A stretch of 64,000 bases of DNA from Bacillus sp. FJAT-26390 (lineage in GTDB: Bacteria; Bacillota; Bacilli; Paenibacillales; Paenibacillaceae), in NCBI RefSeq assembly GCF_001682865.1, contig NZ_MAQX01000011.1:62614-126613 (forward strand). The letters run 5' to 3'. Below are positions 60,391 through 64,000 of this stretch, piece after piece. The position numbers and the translations under genes are program-made. Positions within the stretch are counted from its first letter, which is position 1. Each line of letters starts with the position of its first letter. The notes beneath the pieces are model-generated. The model had not been told where the DNA came from. It ran no database searches and saw nothing but the letters and a program-made list of their open reading frames with translations.

Positions 60391-61116
60391 CTATCCGACC
60401 AGCAGCGCGTATACAATTCCTGGGCCATGAACCCCGATGGTCAGATCATTTTCAATATCGGAGGAGCGGCTTGGGCCGGAAATAAAATGAATCCCCGCCG
60501 GCAGCTGCCCTTGACCCGCTTCATCAAACTTTACGAGCACCTCGCCTAGTCTCGTTTTCAACCGCTCTATCGGAATGATTATAATGAGGACGGTCGGCAG
60601 CAGGCTGACCGAACGGCCTTTGTTCGGCGCCGACAATACGGTTACCGAGCCTGTATAGGCGACAGCATGATCCGCAATGACGATGCCAAAATCCGCTTCT
60701 GCCGCACGCGCACGCCAGTATTGCTCCGCATCCGTATTCCATGTGGACACTTTTGAGTCTGTGAGAGAGCCTTCAAGATCAAGCGCATCCAGCTCCGGCT
60801 GATTTTGGCGAACAACGTATTTCGCGCTCATTTCCCCAGCCTTTTGCACGATAAAAGCTTTTGCTTCCTCCATCGTCTGAAGACGCGCCACATGACCGCC
60901 TACGGATAAAAAATTATCGGTAAACTGCTGGATTCGCTCATCTTCCGACCATTCGAAGGCATTCCAAAAGTCAGGCGCGCCGCGGAACGGTTGCTGCGGC
61001 TTATTCACCATTCTAGGATGCCTCAGCTTAGCGGCGATATCGTTCATAAAATGCTCCTGCTTCACGCGTGACTCCGCCTCAAGCTTCTCTAACCACTGTT
61101 TATGCGAATCAGCCAT
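60391..61116 (-). CDS. lutC: lactate utilization protein C
   Basis: The 241-residue protein is an LUD/YkgG-family subunit of the LutABC iron-sulfur lactate oxidase. The DFGIVIADHAVAYTGSV core and the ISGPSRSSDIENDLTIGVHGP end motif are characteristic. Start: ATG 61114-61116 behind AAGGAGG; the coding region overlaps lutB by eight bases. The LUD domain likely binds a nucleotide-like cofactor. Confidence 0.93.
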   Translation of the reverse strand: MADSHKQWLEKLEAESRVKQEHFMNDIAAKLRHPRMVNKPQQPFRGAPDFWNAFEWSEDERIQQFTDNFLSVGGHVARLQTMEEAKAFIVQKAGEMSAKYVVRQNQPELDALDLEGSLTDSKVSTWNTDAEQYWRARAAEADFGIVIADHAVAYTGSVTVLSAPNKGRSVSLLPTVLIIIIPIERLKTRLGEVLVKFDEAGQGQLPAGIHFISGPSRSSDIENDLTIGVHGPGIVYALLVG

Positions 61117-62638
61117 GACCGTGTCCTCCTTTGCCGTTTTTCTCATCCAGCTCGCGTTGGCGCACAAGCTCCTCCATCCGAATTTGCATCGACGGCTCCA
61201 TTTGTTTGAGCCCCTGCTTCAGCTCTTGATCAAGCGTATCCCAGCGATCGCGGAACGACTCCTTCGGCAAGCTTGGCGTGACGCGGTACGTGTTCCAGCC
61301 TTTAAGCGGACCAAGCTTCGTCTTGATGACGCCGCTGCGGACAACGAGCTTTTGCCCCAGCTTGCCCAGCCGCAGCACGCCGCCGAGGCGCGAGGAATTC
61401 CCCATGACGGTAGCGAAACCTTGCATGCCGATGGACTCCATTTTGCTGCCGTTGCCGCTCTCCACCTTGCGTCTGCGCAAATAAACGAGCATGTCGTGCA
61501 GCGGGATTTTGACCGGACACGCTTCATAACAAGCACCGCATAAGCTGGAGGCGTTGGCGATATCGTCCCACTCCGCGATATTTTTGTTCAAGGATGGGGT
61601 CAGTACGGCTCCAATCGGACCGCTGTAGGTACTGCCGTAGGCGTGGCCGCCAATGTGGCGATAGACGGGACAAGCATTTAAGCAGGCGCCGCAGCGAATG
61701 CAGTTCAGCAGCTCTTGAAACTCAGGATCGCCCAGCTGCAGCGAACGGCCGTTATCGATAATAATGATATGCATTTCATCCGGACCATCCGCATCCTCCG
61801 AGCGGCGCGGACCCGTAATGCCGGACATATACATCGTAAGCTTTTGTCCCGTTGCCGAGCGCGGCAGCAGCGTCGCCATGACCTCAAGGTCAGCCCATGA
61901 CGGAATAATGCGTTCCATGCCCATAAGCGTAATTTGTGTTTTGGGAACCGTACTAACCATACGGGCGTTGCCTTCGTTTTCAAAAAGCACCATCGAGCCC
62001 GTCTCCGCAATCGCAAAATTGCAGCCGGTCATGCCGATTTCCGCATCCAAAAACTTTTCGCGCAGCTTTTTGCGAACAAAGCCTGCAAGCGCCGTCGTAT
62101 CCGGCGGCAGCGTGTAGCCCGCCTCCTTGGAGAGGAGGTCGGCAATTTGATAGCGATTTTTGTGAATCGCCGGAATAACGATATGTGAAGGCATCTCGCC
62201 TGCTAGCTGGATAATGTATTCGCCCAAATCGGTTTCTACCGCTTCGACGCCGATTGATTCAAGCGCGTGGTTCAGATGCAGCTCCTCCGACACCATCGAC
62301 TTGGATTTGACGACTGACTTGGCATTCGCATGCTCGGCGATATCAAGCGTTAGCTTCACAGCTTCCTCCGTATTGCTTGCAAAATGCACATGGACGCCGT
62401 TCGCACGGGCGTTATTTACAAACAGATTTAAATAGTAATCGAGATGAGCGATCGTATGCAGCCTAATTTGCTTGCCGCGCTCCCGCCATTCCTCCCAATT
62501 GCCATGCTCGTCTGTCGCTTTCTTTTTTCCGTTGCGAAGACGCTCCGTCGTAAACCTTACCGCTTTGCGCAGAAATTCATCATTGAGCGCAAGATCTGCC
62601 CTAGCTTTTACGGTAGCTTCCGTTTTTGCTCCAGCCAT
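61109..62638 (-). CDS. lutB: lactate utilization iron-sulfur protein B
   Basis: The 509-residue protein has an LUD domain (about 70-290) and two 4Fe-4S motifs, CIRCGACLNACPVYR (about 316) and CGACYEACPVKIP (about 366), then a helical end. It is the electron-carrying core of the flavin-free LutABC complex, which oxidises L-lactate to pyruvate. Two bases separate it from lutA. Confidence 0.95.
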   Translation of the reverse strand: MAGAKTEATVKARADLALNDEFLRKAVRFTTERLRNGKKKATDEHGNWEEWRERGKQIRLHTIAHLDYYLNLFVNNARANGVHVHFASNTEEAVKLTLDIAEHANAKSVVKSKSMVSEELHLNHALESIGVEAVETDLGEYIIQLAGEMPSHIVIPAIHKNRYQIADLLSKEAGYTLPPDTTALAGFVRKKLREKFLDAEIGMTGCNFAIAETGSMVLFENEGNARMVSTVPKTQITLMGMERIIPSWADLEVMATLLPRSATGQKLTMYMSGITGPRRSEDADGPDEMHIIIIDNGRSLQLGDPEFQELLNCIRCGACLNACPVYRHIGGHAYGSTYSGPIGAVLTPSLNKNIAEWDDIANASSLCGACYEACPVKIPLHDMLVYLRRRKVESGNGSKMESIGMQGFATVMGNSSRLGGVLRLGKLGQKLVVRSGVIKTKLGPLKGWNTYRVTPSLPKESFRDRWDTLDQELKQGLKQMEPSMQIRMEELVRQRELDEKNGKGGHGHG

Positions 62639-62640
62639 CC

Positions 62641-63363
62641 TTATTTCACCCCTTCATAGAGAAGCTCTGCCAAATGCATGACGCGAACGGGCTCGTTGCG
62701 ATAGCGCAGGTTGCCGGCAATGTTTAGAAGACATGCCATGTCGAGTCCGACCAGCACTTCCGCTTCCGTCTCCAGCACATGATCAACTTTTTCCGTCACC
62801 ATTGCCCCTGAAATATCCGCCATTTTGACCGCAAACGTTCCGCCAAAGCCGCAGCAGTCCTCCGCAAATGGAAGCGGGACAAGCTCAAGCCCCTTCACGT
62901 TCCGAATAAGCGCGAGCGGCTCGTCCTTGACGCCGAGAATCCGGCTGCCGTGGCAGGAAGGATGGTACGTCACCTTATGAGGGAATGCGGCACCGATATC
63001 CGTAACGCCGAGCACCTGCACCAAAAACTGAGTAAACTCATACGATTTGCTTTGCAGCTTATTCGCACGCTTTAACATAACCGGATCATCCTCAAACAGC
63101 TTTGGATAATGATGAATCATGCCCGTGCAGGAGCCCGAAGGCGAAATAACGAAATCGCTGTCTTCAAAAGCATCCAAGATCGTCTTAGCCGACTCCCTGG
63201 CTTCCTTCCAGTAGCCGCTGTTGAAAGCCGGCTGCCCGCAGCAGGTTTGTACCGTCGGAAACGCCAATGTGACGCCGTACTTCGCCAGCAAGCGCACCAT
63301 CGCTTCGCCGACCCTTGGATATAGCGCATCGCTTAAGCAAGTAATAAATAAGGAAACCTTCAT
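62641..63363 (-). CDS. lutA: lactate utilization protein A (CCG-domain protein)
   Basis: The 240-residue protein has two cysteine-rich CCG domains: TCCGQPAFNSG (about 41) and CHGSRILG, then DCCGFGGTF (about 169). These bind Fe-S clusters or haem-like electron acceptors, as in heterodisulfide reductase and GlpC. First gene of the leftward lut operon; AGGGGTG precedes the ATG. Confidence 0.94.
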   Translation of the reverse strand: MKVSLFITCLSDALYPRVGEAMVRLLAKYGVTLAFPTVQTCCGQPAFNSGYWKEARESAKTILDAFEDSDFVISPSGSCTGMIHHYPKLFEDDPVMLKRANKLQSKSYEFTQFLVQVLGVTDIGAAFPHKVTYHPSCHGSRILGVKDEPLALIRNVKGLELVPLPFAEDCCGFGGTFAVKMADISGAMVTEKVDHVLETEAEVLVGLDMACLLNIAGNLRYRNEPVRVMHLAELLYEGVK

Positions 63364-63404
63364 ACCCGCACCCCTTTTGTCATGGTTGATGTTATTTTAT
63401 CAGG

Positions 63405-63415
63405 TTGTCAGACAA
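63405..63415 (-). promoter_or_regulatory. FadR/GntR-type operator before lutA
   Basis: TTGTC-T-GACAA is a perfect palindrome of the TNGTNNNACNA form bound by FadR-type GntR regulators. It lies 41 bases before the lutA start, over the probable promoter; LutR is the obvious binder. Lactate should release it. Confidence 0.75.
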
Positions 63416-63565
63416 GTTTGGTTAAAAAAGAGAATGTCCAATCGGATTTTGAAACGCGATTGTGCTAATGTTCGTTCGAAGCTCTGTAAGCACCTATTGG
63501 CGCTTAAAGCTCCCTATCCCGCGTCAGCAGCTTGCTTTCCAGCGCCATAGACCATCCGCACTTTT

Positions 63566-63605
63566 ACAAAAACAGCGCTGCGCTTCTACTGAAGCCAGCG
63601 CCGTG
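63566..63605 (-). terminator. intrinsic terminator of the DeoR-type gene
   Basis: GCGCTG-CTTC pairs with GAAG-CAGCGC, followed by TGTTTTTG on the minus strand. Confidence 0.82.
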
Positions 63606-63610
63606 TTCGG

Positions 63611-64000
63611 TTAAACCGTTGTGACGGAGATTTGTTTCTCCTTGAGCTGTGACAACAGCCCAGGCGACAAATACCTGTCGGTTATGATCGTATCGACATC
63701 GCTCAAATCAGCGACATGCGTGAAGGCTTGAACGCCGAATTTGCTGGAGTCAGCCAGCAGAATCACCTGGTCGGCCATGCCGACCATTTTCTGCTTGATG
63801 CGCGCTTGGAGCTCATTTGACTCGCTTACGCCTCGCTCCAAGTGAACGCCCTTGCATGAGAAAAATGCTTTATCCACATGATACGCATCAAGTGAGCGCT
63901 CTGCGAGCGGCCCGACATAAGACAAGGAACGCGATGCCAATATGCCGCCCGTCGAAATCACTTCGATCTTCTCCTTGCTGCTCAGCTCCATCGCTACTTT
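63611..64000 (-). CDS. DeoR/GlpR-family sugar regulator, C-terminal part
   Basis: Only the last 129 codons are inside the window; the HTH is beyond the right edge. The visible effector domain has the DeoR pattern: STGG with ILASRSLSYVGP, then VDKAFFSCKG, a SNELQARIKQKM helix and LLADSSKFGVQAF, the sugar-phosphate isomerase-like fold. It binds a phosphosugar, but the pathway is not visible here. Confidence 0.87.
   Translation of the reverse strand, partial: KVAMELSSKEKIEVISTGGILASRSLSYVGPLAERSLDAYHVDKAFFSCKGVHLERGVSESNELQARIKQKMVGMADQVILLADSSKFGVQAFTHVADLSDVDTIITDRYLSPGLLSQLKEKQISVTTV

Noticed and set aside
1..64000. CRISPR arrays, tRNA, rRNA, complete prophage or complete IS element
   Set aside because: Read through on both strands by eye; no regular spaced repeats, no cloverleaf with CCA-type ends, and no transposase or integrase frame were found.

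Overview
The window is a stretch of ordinary chromosome from a spore-forming Firmicute, most likely Paenibacillaceae (Paenibacillus, Cohnella or a close relative). The evidence is the mix of Bacillus-type small families (YtxH, DUF948, DUF1450, YpsA, YhjD-like, YutE-like), strong purine-rich ribosome sites with many TTG and GTG starts, an SLH-domain exported protein, the lutABC/lutR lactate locus, and TPP and preQ1-I riboswitches of Bacillales type. No rRNA, tRNA, CRISPR array, integrase or complete transposon was seen. Base composition looks even, so most of the window is probably core genome.

Layout. 1-2.9 kb: end of a type IV pilus operon (pilB, pilT, start of pilC), read leftwards. 3.3-10.4 kb: MFS exporter, O-methyltransferase, RlmL-type 23S rRNA methyltransferase, LtaS-type sulfatase, and a Lon-like PDZ protease with an extra membrane domain. 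10.4-11.3 kb: a two-gene overlapping module with a DUF3990 (ADP-ribosyltransferase-fold) protein, bounded by two similar hairpins; this is the best candidate for a little-described system. 11.4-14.2 kb: DUF1450, HesB-like, membrane protein, M14 peptidase, glutamate racemase. 14.4-20.7 kb: marR-efflux operon, then SDR, neopullulanase and glgC. 20.8-25.4 kb: small envelope proteins, a SufR-like regulator, a HepT-fold protein with a changed active site, a CuA protein, a YhjD-like gene under a near-perfect LexA box, and a lone holin. 25.6-31.9 kb: an ORF interrupted by TAG, a heterodimeric ABC exporter, acetyltransferase and methyltransferase. 32-34.4 kb: a diguanylate cyclase remnant with two internal deletions and an arsR/MFS divergent pair. 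34.4-40.3 kb: alkD, an SLH protein, and a threonine-catabolism operon (kbl-tdh-XRE/cupin) with two matching operators. 40.4-49 kb: phosphotransferases, NUDIX, RCC1/copper-amine-oxidase stalk protein, MFS, a frameshifted acetyltransferase, DJ-1, ArsR-DUF2087, YpsA. 49.1-52.7 kb: TPP riboswitch with thiZXY-thiD. 53-58.2 kb: small secreted proteins, preQ1-I riboswitch with queCDEF, and a rhamnogalacturonan acetylesterase. 58.5-64 kb: a membrane protein with a J-like start, lutABC-lutR with its operator, and a DeoR regulator cut by the window end.

How the parts work together. Three metabolic units carry their own control in cis: thiamin pyrimidine uptake and phosphorylation (TPP riboswitch), queuosine precursor synthesis from GTP to preQ1 (preQ1-I riboswitch with two following hairpins), and lactate oxidation (FadR-type operator just before lutA, regulator last in the operon). 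The threonine operon seems to be autoregulated by the XRE-cupin protein encoded at its end. Decayed genes (diguanylate cyclase, GNAT, TAG-interrupted ORF) and a 38-bp repeat that looks like an insertion-sequence end are scattered among intact genes. Positions, motifs and reading frames are read directly from the sequence; family names are from recognition by eye, without database searches.
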